A DNA stretch of 5,840 nt, taken from the NCBI GenBank assembly GCA_023621975.1, contig JAMOAC010000078.1:1-5840 (forward strand), in the 5' to 3' direction. A program made the position numbers and the translations under genes. Shown here in pieces: positions 1 through 5,840 of this stretch. Under the pieces are notes generated by a model that did not search any database, was not told the DNA's origin, and was given only the letters and a program-made list of their open reading frames with translations. How positions within the stretch are numbered: the first letter of the stretch is position 1; the number at the start of each line of letters is the position of its first letter. Source of the stretch: Bacillota bacterium (GTDB taxonomy: Bacteria > Bacillota_A > Clostridia > Acetivibrionales > DUMB01).

Positions 1-180
1 AATTTCCCCTCTCGAGTTAGCCAGTTGTTGAAATATGACAACAATGGATACCAGCAGCAAAAAGGAACCAACCTCCGCAACCAAGCTGCGTATCTTTTGA
101 TTGTTTACAATAAAACACACCAGTGCGCATATTACAGGAATAATAAATTACAAACTCAGTAAAAAATAGCTTTCTAACAT
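1..180 (-). pseudogene. N-terminus of a hydrophobic membrane protein, interrupted by an in-frame stop; runs off the window
   Basis: An ATG at 180-178 sits just downstream of a strong ribosome binding site (AAAGGAG at about 186-192). It opens MLESYFLLSL and then meets TAA at codon 11 (150-148). The same frame stays open to the window edge and encodes two hydrophobic stretches split by a short basic turn (VNNQKIRS), starting FIIPVICALVCFIV and ending near IFQQLANSRGEI. This pattern resembles the first two membrane segments of the complex I / Mrp antiporter / membrane hydrogenase proton-pump subunits (NuoL/M/N-like), but the assignment is an inference from about 49 residues. The only internal start I see is GTG at 120-118; it has no ribosome binding site and would remove most of the first membrane segment. 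One base change (TAA to CAA or TTA) would restore the frame, so a recent nonsense mutation or a sequencing error are both possible. It lies 68 bases downstream of prmC. Confidence 0.5.
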
Positions 181-248
181 ACATTCTCCTTTTAATAAGC
201 TGCTAAATCAGGTTTTTATTGTATTATTTTAAGCAAAACAAACCCAAG

Positions 249-1142
249 TTACAAGGACGTTTTTTTACAGCCTGAAACCACTCTCTCTGTTCCGGACAGG
301 TCTTTTATTTTTCTTATGTCTTCAAACTTTCCCTTCATCAGTTCCGCTACAGCATCCGCCTGCCCAAAGCCTACCTCCAGTGCCAAAAGCCCTCCCGGCT
401 TCAGAAAATCATCCACCCCGCTTATAATAGAACGGTAAAATTCAAGCCCGTCCCGTCCGCCGTCCAGTGCAGCTACAGGCTCAAAGCATTTTACTTCCCT
501 TTGCAGATGTTTTATATCATCGGTTGGAATATACGGCGGATTGGAAACAATAACGTCGTAAATCCCGCCGTGGTATTCTCCAGGTATATCTTTGAACAGG
601 TCACTGTGAATAAACGTTATCCTGTCAGCCACATTATTGGCTTTTGCATTTGACCTTGCCGTTTTCAGAGCCATTTCCGATATATCTACGGCAGTTATAA
701 GCGAATTTTCAATATAATATGCAAGGCTAACAGCTATGCAGCCTGAACCCGTACCCATATCCATAATCCTGACTTTATCCCCGGTTTGAGACTCCTGATT
801 TTTTACCCGCTCTGTTTTTACCCACTCTATCACCGTTTCCACCAGTATTTCGGTGTCCTGCCTGGGTATGAGTACGTGTTCATTAACTTTAAAGTTAAGG
901 GACATAAACTCCTGGCAGCCGGTTATGTGCTGTACGGGCACACCGGAAATCCGCCTGTCAAGCAGTTCAAAATATTCTTTTTCCTTTTCAGGCTGAAGTT
1001 CAGCATCACCATAAGTATAAATATATACTTTATCACATCCAAGAACATGACAAAGTATGACCCCGGCTTCCAAAGCCGGGGTCTCTATTCCTGCGGACTT
1101 AAGTATATCCGTTCCTTTTCTGATTGCGTACCCGATAGTCAT
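249..1142 (-). CDS. prmC: Peptide chain release factor N5-glutamine methyltransferase PrmC (HemK family)
   Basis: PrmC uses S-adenosylmethionine to methylate the glutamine of the GGQ motif in release factors RF1 and RF2, which improves termination of translation in the cytoplasm. The 297-residue product has the family layout. A helical N-terminal domain (about 1-85) recognises the release factor. A Rossmann methyltransferase domain follows, with IPRQDTE (92-98), the SAM-binding motif DMGTGSG (128-134), the acidic VD end of the next strand (152-153) and the catalytic NPPY signature (201-204). Length matches the usual 280-300. An upstream in-frame ATG at 1199 would add 19 residues but overlaps the preceding gene. 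The ATG at 1142 is preferred because AGGTGA lies 6 bases upstream and the family motif register fits. That ribosome binding site contains the TGA stop of the DUF1385 gene, which suggests coupled translation. prfA, the usual neighbour, is not downstream here. Confidence 0.95.
   Translation of the reverse strand: MTIGYAIRKGTDILKSAGIETPALEAGVILCHVLGCDKVYIYTYGDAELQPEKEKEYFELLDRRISGVPVQHITGCQEFMSLNFKVNEHVLIPRQDTEILVETVIEWVKTERVKNQESQTGDKVRIMDMGTGSGCIAVSLAYYIENSLITAVDISEMALKTARSNAKANNVADRITFIHSDLFKDIPGEYHGGIYDVIVSNPPYIPTDDIKHLQREVKCFEPVAALDGGRDGLEFYRSIISGVDDFLKPGGLLALEVGFGQADAVAELMKGKFEDIRKIKDLSGTERVVSGCKKTSL
1059..1083 (-). repeat. Perfect 11-bp GC-rich inverted repeat inside prmC
   Basis: GACCCCGGCTT and its exact complement AAGCCGGGGTC are separated by 3 bases. 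In the prmC mRNA this would form a stable 11-bp stem with a TGG loop at about codons 20-28. No T-tract follows on the minus strand, so it is not an intrinsic terminator. Confidence 0.7.
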
Positions 1143-1149
1143 TCTGTTA

Positions 1150-2139
1150 TCACCTGTGATCCGGAGCATTTTCAGCCGACGCATTTTCGGCAGAAGCATT
1201 TGCGTTTACTGCATCCTCATGCTCTTTTACAATGGGTTTGTCCACCCGGACTTCATTAAATGCCGCTATGGCAACTTCAATCATATCCTCATCAGGCTCT
1301 TTTGTGGTAAAAAGCTGAAAGAACATGCCCGGCGCATTTATTATACTTACAACCTTGTTATCAAACCTGCCCGCCAGCTTTAAAATTTCATATGAAACGC
1401 CAGCCACCAGCGGTATTAGCAATATCCTGTACAACATATTTATAATAACATTGTCATGCCAGCGTACAAGCGAGAAAATCAGTATACTTATAATCATAAC
1501 AAGAAACATGAAGGAGGTTCCGCAGCGAGGGTGCTTGGTGGAGTATTTTTTAATGTTTTCCACCGTCAGTTCCTCTTCATGTTCATAGCAGTGTATCGTC
1601 TTGTGTTCTGCTCCATGATACTGCCATACCCTTTTTACGTCTTTCATGAAAGATGCCAGCACTATATATAAAAAGAACAGTGTGACCCTTATCAAACCCT
1701 CAATGGCATTCAGAAGAATTACTCCGCCTCTTGTTTCCCTGTCCAATTTTATCAAGCTAACCAGTAAGTTTGGCAAAAGTATGAAAAGCCCGATGCTTAA
1801 CGCCAGGGAAACGGTAATTAAAGCATATACAAATATGTCATTATTCTTGTCAGCATTCTTTTTTTCTTTATCAACCTTATTATCCTTCTTTTCATCTTCT
1901 TCCACATCCACAAATTCAGCAGAGAACATAAGTGCTTTCATTCCCAGGACCATCTGGCTGACAAGGTTGATGCTTCCCCTTATTATGGGAACCTTTGAAA
2001 GCTTGCTTTTTACAGGTAATGGACGCTTTTCTACAACGATCTCGCCATCCGGCTTCCTGACTGCAATAGCAGCGCCTTTAGGCCCAATCATCAAGAGGCC
2101 TTCAATTAAAGCCTGACCTCCAATAGTCGTCTTTTTCAT
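1150..2139 (-). CDS. DUF1385 multi-pass membrane protein (YqhQ-like)
   Basis: This is a 329-residue member of the DUF1385 family, whose biochemical role I do not know. Family hallmarks are visible: the N-terminal GGQALIEGLLMIGP (7-20), the His/Glu/Cys-rich HGAEHKTIHCYE (175-186) and HPRCGTSF (203-210). Hydrophobic segments at about 101-123, 146-165, 209-226 and 231-250 indicate an integral membrane protein. The conserved His, Glu and Cys residues sit just outside the membrane segments and could form a metal or catalytic site (inference). A Lys/Asp/Glu-rich loop at 78-100 precedes the first membrane segment. The C-terminal tail (about 310-329) is low-complexity with two ASAEN repeats. The reading frame is open upstream to 2286, but the ATG at 2139 is chosen because the family motif starts there and GAGGG lies 8-9 bases upstream. 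Its stop overlaps the prmC ribosome binding site. It follows rpmE with a gap of about 100 bases. Confidence 0.9.
   Translation of the reverse strand: MKKTTIGGQALIEGLLMIGPKGAAIAVRKPDGEIVVEKRPLPVKSKLSKVPIIRGSINLVSQMVLGMKALMFSAEFVDVEEDEKKDNKVDKEKKNADKNNDIFVYALITVSLALSIGLFILLPNLLVSLIKLDRETRGGVILLNAIEGLIRVTLFFLYIVLASFMKDVKRVWQYHGAEHKTIHCYEHEEELTVENIKKYSTKHPRCGTSFMFLVMIISILIFSLVRWHDNVIINMLYRILLIPLVAGVSYEILKLAGRFDNKVVSIINAPGMFFQLFTTKEPDEDMIEVAIAAFNEVRVDKPIVKEHEDAVNANASAENASAENAPDHR
1168..1197 (-). repeat. Two tandem 15-base repeats at the 3' end of the DUF1385 gene
   Basis: ATTTTCAGCCGACGC (1168-1182) is followed directly by ATTTTCGGCAGAAGC (1183-1197), with 12 of 15 bases identical. Both encode ASAEN, and all three differences are synonymous. 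This looks like an old slippage duplication in a low-complexity tail. Confidence 0.6.
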
Positions 2140-2157
2140 ATCATTTCCCTCAGTTCC

Positions 2158-2173
2158 TAAGGCTCGAACCTTA
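2158..2173 (-). repeat. 16-base near-palindrome in the DUF1385 leader
   Basis: On the minus strand TAAGGTTCGAGCCTTA pairs with itself apart from one G-T wobble. It lies 18 bases upstream of the DUF1385 start codon. As RNA it could form a 6-bp stem with a TCGA loop just upstream of the ribosome binding site. A regulatory role is not shown. Confidence 0.35.
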
Positions 2174-2192
2174 CATAATTGTAAAATATTAT

Positions 2193-2221
2193 TAAAGGCT
2201 GACACATAAGTGCAGCCCTTA
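2193..2221 (-). terminator. Possible weak terminator or attenuator between rpmE and the DUF1385 gene
   Basis: On the minus strand AAGGGCTG pairs with CAGCCTTT (8 bp with one G-T wobble), and an inner CAC/GTG continues the stem past a single-base bulge, closing on a TTAT loop. The sequence that follows (AATAATATTTT) is T-rich but not a clean T-run. It could therefore reduce rather than stop transcription from rpmE into the DUF1385 gene, or only protect the rpmE 3' end. Confidence 0.35.
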
Positions 2222-2242
2222 CTATATTTAATAAAAGTTTTG

Positions 2243-2455
2243 TTATTCGTTCGAGTCAATACCGTATTTCTTCTTGAATCTGTCAACGCGTCCGCCGCTG
2301 TCTACAAATTTCTGCTTTCCTGTAAAGAATGGGTGGCATTTAGAGCAGATTTCAACACGGAGCTCTTTCTTTGTGGATCCTGTAGTAAATGTCTCACCGC
2401 ATGCACATCTTACAACTGCTTCACCATAATTTGGATGTATACCTTCTTTCATCAT
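2243..2455 (-). CDS. rpmE: 50S ribosomal protein L31, zinc-binding type
   Basis: L31 is a small protein of the large ribosomal subunit that contacts the 5S rRNA region and helps bridge the two subunits. The 70-residue product begins [10 protein letters not shown], the standard L31 start. It carries the four-cysteine zinc site as CAC (C17, C19) and CSKC (C37, C40), and continues with [12 protein letters not shown], also standard. The intact cysteines mark the zinc-dependent form, as opposed to the cysteine-free paralogue that some bacteria use under zinc shortage. Two adjacent ATG codons (2455 and 2452) compete for the start. The ribosome binding site AGGTG sits 4 bases before the first and 7 before the second, so the second, giving MKEGIHPNY, is equally plausible. 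The gene follows rho by 98 bases, a very common arrangement. Confidence 0.96.
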   Translation of the reverse strand: MMKEGIHPNYGEAVVRCACGETFTTGSTKKELRVEICSKCHPFFTGKQKFVDSGGRVDRFKKKYGIDSNE

Positions 2456-2521
2456 CTAACACCTTCTTTCAATATGAAAAATATCTATGATTATAAACAT
2501 CTTTTTAAAAAGTCACGTTAC

Positions 2522-2550
2522 ATTTTAACACAAAAGTATTTCAGGTTCAA
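2522..2550 (-). promoter_or_regulatory. Candidate sigma-A promoter for rpmE
   Basis: On the minus strand TTGAAC (2550-2545) and TAAAAT (2527-2522) are separated by 17 bases, directly after the rho stop codon. That is 4 of 6 and 5 of 6 consensus matches, with transcription predicted to start near 2515. A second perfect TATAAT at 2495-2490 lacks a good -35 at the right distance but could be an alternative -10. If either is used, rpmE is transcribed on its own as well as from rho. Confidence 0.4.
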
Positions 2551-2553
2551 GTG

Positions 2554-4449
2554 CTATTTTTCAAGGAAAGCTACGTTTATGCTGTTGACAAATTCTTCAT
2601 TGTTCTTTGTCTGCATGAGCTTATTTATCAGCATTTCCGTTACTTCGGCAGTTCCCATGTTGCTCACGGCTTTTCTGATTGCCCATATGCTTTCCAGTTC
2701 CTTCTGAGTCAGAAGCAGTTCTTCCCTCCTGGTACCGGACTTGTTTATATCTATTGCAGGGAATATCCTCTTCTCGGAAAGCTTTCTGTCAAGGTGTATT
2801 TCCATGTTTCCAGTTCCCTTGAACTCTTCAAATATTACGTCATCCATCCTGCTTCCCGTTTCTACAAGTGCCGTGGCAATGATTGTCAGGCTGCCTCCGT
2901 TTTCAATATTGCGCGCAGATCCGAAAAACCTCTTGGGCATATGCAGGGCTCCCGGATCAAGGCCACCAGAAAGAGTCCTTCCCGTAGGAGGTATGGTAAG
3001 GTTGTACGCCCTGGCAAGCCTGGTAATACTATCCAGCAAAATAACAACGTCCTTCTTCTGCTCAACAAGCCTCTGAGCCCTTTCCAGCACCATTTCCGCA
3101 ACTTTTATGTGATGCTCGGGCACCTTGTCAAAAGTTGAATATATAACTTCAGCCTTTGTTGAACGCTGCATATCCGTTACTTCCTCAGGCCTTTCGTCAA
3201 TGAGGAGTATAATAAGTTCTATATCAGGATAATTGGTTGAAATGCTGTTGGCAATCTTCTTTAAAAGTACTGTTTTTCCTGCCTTTGGAGGAGAAACGAT
3301 CATGCCGCGCTGACCTTTTCCTATAGGTGCTATAAGGTCGATCAGCCTTGTAGACAGCTCTCTTGGAGTGGTTTCAAGGGTAATCCTCTCATTTGGATAA
3401 ATAGGGGTAAGGTTTTCAAAGGGGATTCTCTTGGCAGCTACTTCAGGGGAGTCGCCATTTACGCTTTGAACATACAGCAATGCCTGGAATTTTTCTCCTT
3501 CTTTGGGTATTCTGCCTTTTCCTCTTATTTTGTCACCGGTTTTAAGGTTAAACCTTCTGATTTGTGAAGGAGAAACGTATACGTCTTTTGCTCCTGACAG
3601 GTAGTTTTCACTTCTCAGGAATCCATAACCGTCAGGCAGTACTTCCAGAACTCCTTCTACCGGGTCATCACTTTCTATTTTTTCTAAATTATTATTCTGA
3701 TTGGCTGACCAGCTTTCCCTGCGCTGTTCATAAGTCTTTGCATGCTGTAATGGCTTCTCTTCAGCCTTGTCTTCAGGCCTTTCTTCAGGCTTGATTTCCT
3801 GTTTTAATTCCTGTTCGGCCTCCTGCCTGTCTTGCTCTTTTATCTCCTGGCCTGCCTCCCGCTTGAACTCCTCATCATCTTCAGCTCTTTTTTCTACCCT
3901 TTCTTCCCCTTTTTCAGTTATTTTCTCTTCTTGCTTCTCTGAATCCACTTTTTCTTTTACAGTATCGGTTTCTTGAAGAGATTGTTTTTCGCTCTCCTGG
4001 AGAGACGTCTTGCTTGGCCTTCCACGTCGGCCTGTTCTTTTCGCAGCTGCCGGTTTTTCAGCCAACTCTTTATCAGTTTCCGAAGCTTCAGCTTTCGCTT
4101 CAGCAACCTCTTTTTTTTCTTCCGATTCCGTACCTTTTTTGTACTGTTCTTCTATACCTGCTTCCTCTTTCTGAGCTGTCTTAATATCTTCCTCTTCTTT
4201 TTGGACTTTTTCCATATCCTCCGCTTTTTGTTTTGTCCTTCTTGTCCTCGGCTTTTTCACCGTATCTGCTTCGTCACCAACAGCTTCCACATTCTTTATG
4301 GGTGTAACTGCCTCAGCATTTCTTCCTGCTTCAAGTATCTTTTCGATCAGTTCTTCTTTACGATATTTTGTAATGCTCTTTATTCCCATCATCTTAGCAA
4401 TATAACGCAGATCTTTCAACGACTTGCTACTCAAATTTACCTCTTCCAT
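2554..4449 (-). CDS. rho: Transcription termination factor Rho with a long charged N-terminal insertion
   Basis: Rho is a ring-shaped hexameric RNA helicase that binds nascent RNA and uses ATP to release RNA polymerase. The 631-residue product is about 210 longer than the E. coli protein (419). Order of parts: Rho_N helical domain (about 6-42), a low-complexity Glu/Lys/Gln/Ala-rich insertion (about 46-262), the cold-shock-like primary RNA site (about 263-330, with DGYGFLRS and [14 protein letters not shown]), then the RecA-like ATPase. The ATPase carries Walker A SPPKAGKT (386-393), the catalytic glutamate in IDERPEE (E419), Walker B VVILLD (468-473), the secondary RNA-site loops around [14 protein letters not shown] and FKGTGNME, and the SGTR arginine-finger region (571-574). 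The residues that form the bicyclomycin pocket in E. coli Rho appear conserved. The start at 4449 has a GAGGTGGTG ribosome binding site. It has its own strong promoter and leader, and rpmE follows. Confidence 0.98.
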   Translation of the reverse strand: MEEVNLSSKSLKDLRYIAKMMGIKSITKYRKEELIEKILEAGRNAEAVTPIKNVEAVGDEADTVKKPRTRRTKQKAEDMEKVQKEEEDIKTAQKEEAGIEEQYKKGTESEEKKEVAEAKAEASETDKELAEKPAAAKRTGRRGRPSKTSLQESEKQSLQETDTVKEKVDSEKQEEKITEKGEERVEKRAEDDEEFKREAGQEIKEQDRQEAEQELKQEIKPEERPEDKAEEKPLQHAKTYEQRRESWSANQNNNLEKIESDDPVEGVLEVLPDGYGFLRSENYLSGAKDVYVSPSQIRRFNLKTGDKIRGKGRIPKEGEKFQALLYVQSVNGDSPEVAAKRIPFENLTPIYPNERITLETTPRELSTRLIDLIAPIGKGQRGMIVSPPKAGKTVLLKKIANSISTNYPDIELIILLIDERPEEVTDMQRSTKAEVIYSTFDKVPEHHIKVAEMVLERAQRLVEQKKDVVILLDSITRLARAYNLTIPPTGRTLSGGLDPGALHMPKRFFGSARNIENGGSLTIIATALVETGSRMDDVIFEEFKGTGNMEIHLDRKLSEKRIFPAIDINKSGTRREELLLTQKELESIWAIRKAVSNMGTAEVTEMLINKLMQTKNNEEFVNSINVAFLEK

Positions 4450-4583
4450 AATTCACCACCTCTACCAATATTATTACACTTCGGATATATGAAGAACCCT
4501 CAGAGAAATCATACTAACAGAAAATATATTAATACTCTAAGCAAGGAAGAAATTGATACTTAGAGATGATTCCTGATTCTCAT
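4450..4583 (-). promoter_or_regulatory. rho 5' leader with hairpin and possible micro-ORF
   Basis: From the predicted transcription start near 4583 to the rho ATG is about 134 nt, long for a simple leader. A perfect 7-bp inverted repeat, CTCTAAG (4565-4559) and CTTAGAG (4541-4535), encloses a 17-nt loop. A seven-codon frame, MRIRNHL then stop (4583-4560), begins at the predicted first transcribed base. Its last codons CTC TAA are the 5' arm of the stem. No T-box or known riboswitch signature is seen. Autoregulation through the leader is known for E. coli rho; here it is only an inference. Confidence 0.45.
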
Positions 4584-4589
4584 CGCTTG

Positions 4590-4618
4590 ATTATAACATT
4601 AAAAAATTCCTTTGTCAA
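4590..4618 (-). promoter_or_regulatory. Consensus sigma-A promoter of rho
   Basis: On the minus strand a perfect TTGACA (4618-4613) and a perfect TATAAT (4595-4590) are separated by exactly 17 bases. The -35 starts 27 bases after the stop codon of the upstream gene. Transcription should start near 4583. No terminator is seen between the upstream gene and this promoter, so read-through could add to rho expression. Confidence 0.88.
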
Positions 4619-4645
4619 CGTGATCGGAGCTTAATGAATTGTTTT

Positions 4646-5281
4646 TTATCTTCCCGAATCGCAGTCCAAAGTATCCGAAACAAGAAGTATATGCCTCTTT
4701 GTGACAATATCCTTAAGGTCCTTGTTTGAAGTAGCATTAAAAACTCTTTTTCCGGAACACTTCCTGCATTTGAGGAATATTCTGTCAGACAGCAATGCAA
4801 CCTCTATGTCCCTGCTTCCGCACTCACAAAACAAATTGCCTTTTTCAGCTATGTCATGTATTTTATTCAGCGAATCAAGCATTACTCTTGTGTTTTTAAA
4901 ATACCTGTCATATCCCAGTGCATCTATCAGCTTATCCTGTTCTCTTTCCAGTTTGTCGATAGTTTTTCTCAAATCTTCGTCTTTTCCAACAAAACAGTGC
5001 TCAATACCGGTCCTGGGACATATAAAGATATTGACATCTTCCAATATTATATTTTTATATTCCATTGTATATAAATGCGATTCCCCGCAACCTATGCACG
5101 GGGTTAACACGCTTAATGTATCAGGTTTATCCGCTTTTACAACTGCTTGTGATTTGCGGCAGTCACAAGTAAAGACATATTCCTTTTGGCGACGCAGCTC
5201 AAAAAGCGACATACTTGTAAAATTAAAGCTACCGCAAATAGAGCACCTGTACGCAATGGTCGCTACAGTATCAATCAGCAT
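4646..5281 (-). CDS. Uncharacterised cysteine-rich protein with zinc-knuckle motifs
   Basis: I do not recognise a named family for this 211-residue protein. Cysteine pairs are laid out as CSIC (13, 16) with CDC (39-41), then CIGC (62, 65) with single cysteines at 88 and 96, then CEC (152-154) with CRKC (172, 175). The first and last sets are each enough for one four-cysteine zinc ribbon, and the middle set could form a third. Between about 101 and 148 lies a charged, probably helical or coiled-coil segment (LRKTIDKLEREQDKLID). There is no signal peptide or membrane segment, so it should be cytoplasmic. The open frame reaches back to 5428, but the ATG at 5281 is chosen because GAGGTG lies 6 bases upstream and the first CxxC follows ten residues in; the alternative ATG at 5299 has no ribosome binding site. 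It is co-directional with rho, and its stop lies 27 bases before the rho -35. A nucleic-acid or protein-binding role is an inference from the zinc ribbons. Confidence 0.82.
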   Translation of the reverse strand: MLIDTVATIAYRCSICGSFNFTSMSLFELRRQKEYVFTCDCRKSQAVVKADKPDTLSVLTPCIGCGESHLYTMEYKNIILEDVNIFICPRTGIEHCFVGKDEDLRKTIDKLEREQDKLIDALGYDRYFKNTRVMLDSLNKIHDIAEKGNLFCECGSRDIEVALLSDRIFLKCRKCSGKRVFNATSNKDLKDIVTKRHILLVSDTLDCDSGR

Positions 5282-5585
5282 GGCTCCCACCTCATTCATT
5301 AATAATAGTATTCGCCAATAAGCCAGAAATTCCTTCTTTATGGATTTATTAAAAAATGGAAATAATTTTAAGCAGAACTTATATTTTAGTATTTTCCATA
5401 TAAACCTGGATTTATACGCGCAATCCAATATTAATATATGCTTTCAATGATTAAGGTTGCATAAATTTATTGCCTGATTGACAGCATTGTTAATACATGG
5501 CATAATCATATGTTAAGAAAAAATGCTTTCCTGGAATAAAAAAGCATATAGCTGAAGATTGCCTGAAAAGGGATGTTACTGAGAA
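5282..5585. other. Divergent AT-rich intergenic region
   Basis: These 304 bases separate the minus-strand cysteine-rich gene from the plus-strand membrane gene. A clear promoter serves the plus-strand gene. I found no convincing -35/-10 pair for the minus-strand gene, although the region holds several TATAAA- and TATAAG-like hexamers. The open frame on the minus strand through 5282-5428 has no ribosome binding site and reads as spurious. Confidence 0.6.
5478..5506 (+). promoter_or_regulatory. Sigma-A promoter with extended -10 for the plus-strand membrane gene
   Basis: TTGACA (5478-5483) is a perfect -35 and lies 17 bases from CATAAT (5501-5506), a 5 of 6 match to the -10. A TG one base upstream of the -10 adds an extended -10 element. 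Transcription should start near 5513, leaving a leader of about 73 nt that contains a 7-bp inverted repeat (ATGCTTT and AAAGCAT). Confidence 0.75.
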
Positions 5586-5840
5586 ATGAAACAAAATTGG
5601 GTACTGTTGTTGCTGGTTTTAATAATTTTGGGAGTATCACTTTTTTCATCAGGTACAGTTGGCCTTTCCGATAATGGAGATTTCAAACGGGTTATGGTGC
5701 CAAACCGTATATATTATGGTGAGGAAGGCAGAGAGGCATTTGTCTTTACAGATCACTTCAAGCTGACTTTTGAAGGCAACGGAAAATTCGAAAAGCTTTT
5801 TAATTCACTTTTTACACTGGCAGAGCCTTATGTTACAACA
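5586..5840 (+). CDS. N-terminus of an exported or integral membrane protein, cut by the window edge
   Basis: 85 residues are visible and the frame is still open at the end of the window. It begins MKQNWVLLLLVLIILGVSLFSS, a clear signal anchor or first membrane segment, followed by a presumed extracytoplasmic stretch starting GTVGLSDNGDFKRVM. That placement of an acidic SDNGDF motif just after the first membrane helix is reminiscent of GT-C type membrane glycosyltransferases, whose catalytic acidic residues lie in the first outer loop; this is a tentative inference from a short fragment. A TGA two codons upstream of the ATG, in frame, rules out a longer start. The ribosome binding site is poor: AAAGGGA lies 12 bases upstream, an unusually long spacing, and only GAGA is closer. 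It is transcribed away from the other genes from its own promoter. Confidence 0.72.
   Translation, partial: MKQNWVLLLLVLIILGVSLFSSGTVGLSDNGDFKRVMVPNRIYYGEEGREAFVFTDHFKLTFEGNGKFEKLFNSLFTLAEPYVTT

Noticed and set aside
1059..1083. prmC hairpin as an intrinsic terminator
   Set aside because: It lies inside conserved coding sequence and neither strand has a T-run after the stem.
2158..2173. Minus-strand GGTTCGAGCC resembles a tRNA T-arm
   Set aside because: The loop is one base short of the usual 7, and no acceptor stem, anticodon arm or D-arm is found around it.
2140..2286. 49-residue N-terminal extension of the DUF1385 frame
   Set aside because: It overlaps the end of rpmE, includes the intergenic hairpins, has no family similarity, and the ATG at 2139 has a ribosome binding site and the family start motif.
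3973..4563. Long plus-strand open frame opposite the rho N-terminus
   Set aside because: It is antisense to the Glu/Lys-rich part of rho, is dominated by Phe, Ser and Leu from the pyrimidine-rich strand, and has no recognisable domain. It is a shadow of rho.
4450..4583. T-box or other known riboswitch in the rho leader
   Set aside because: No T-box consensus bulge, no terminator/antiterminator pair and no recognisable aptamer core.
4701..5321. 206-codon plus-strand open frame opposite the cysteine-rich gene
   Set aside because: Low-complexity Ser/Leu composition and no recognisable motif. The minus-strand frame has a good ribosome binding site and organised CxxC motifs.
5282..5428. 49-residue N-terminal extension of the cysteine-rich protein
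   Set aside because: No ribosome binding site at 5428, composition like translated AT-rich spacer, and a clear GAGGTG in front of the ATG at 5281.

Overview
This window looks like chromosomal housekeeping DNA from a low-GC Gram-positive bacterium, probably an anaerobic member of the Clostridia. The reasons are AT-rich intergenic DNA, strong AGGAGG-type ribosome binding sites, consensus sigma-A promoters, and the gene order rho, rpmE, DUF1385 (YqhQ-like), prmC, which is common in Firmicutes. I cannot name the species from the sequence alone.

Almost everything is on the minus strand, so it reads from right to left. At 5281-4646 is an unrecognised cysteine-rich protein with several zinc-knuckle motifs. 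A textbook sigma-A promoter (TTGACA, 17 bases, TATAAT) follows, then a leader of about 134 nt, then rho (4449-2554). This Rho has a charged insertion of roughly 215 residues between its N-terminal domain and its RNA-binding domain. After it come rpmE (ribosomal protein L31, zinc-binding type), a DUF1385 membrane protein, and prmC (release-factor glutamine methyltransferase). The prmC ribosome binding site overlaps the stop codon of the DUF1385 gene. At the left edge is the start of a hydrophobic membrane protein whose frame is broken by a TAA at codon 11.

At the right edge one gene points the other way. It starts at 5586 on the plus strand behind a good extended -10 promoter, and encodes the N-terminus of an exported or membrane protein cut off by the window. 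The 304-base divergent intergenic region separates it from the cysteine-rich gene.

The core genes share a gene-expression theme: transcription termination (Rho), a ribosomal subunit protein (L31), and modification of the peptide release factors (PrmC). No mobile element, CRISPR array, tRNA or rRNA was found. The less ordinary items are the rho leader with a possible leaderless micro-ORF, the disordered Rho insertion with an AT-hook-like motif, the mirrored zinc-knuckle protein beside rho, the 11-bp GC hairpin early in prmC, and the interrupted membrane gene at the left edge. None amounts to a clear new system.
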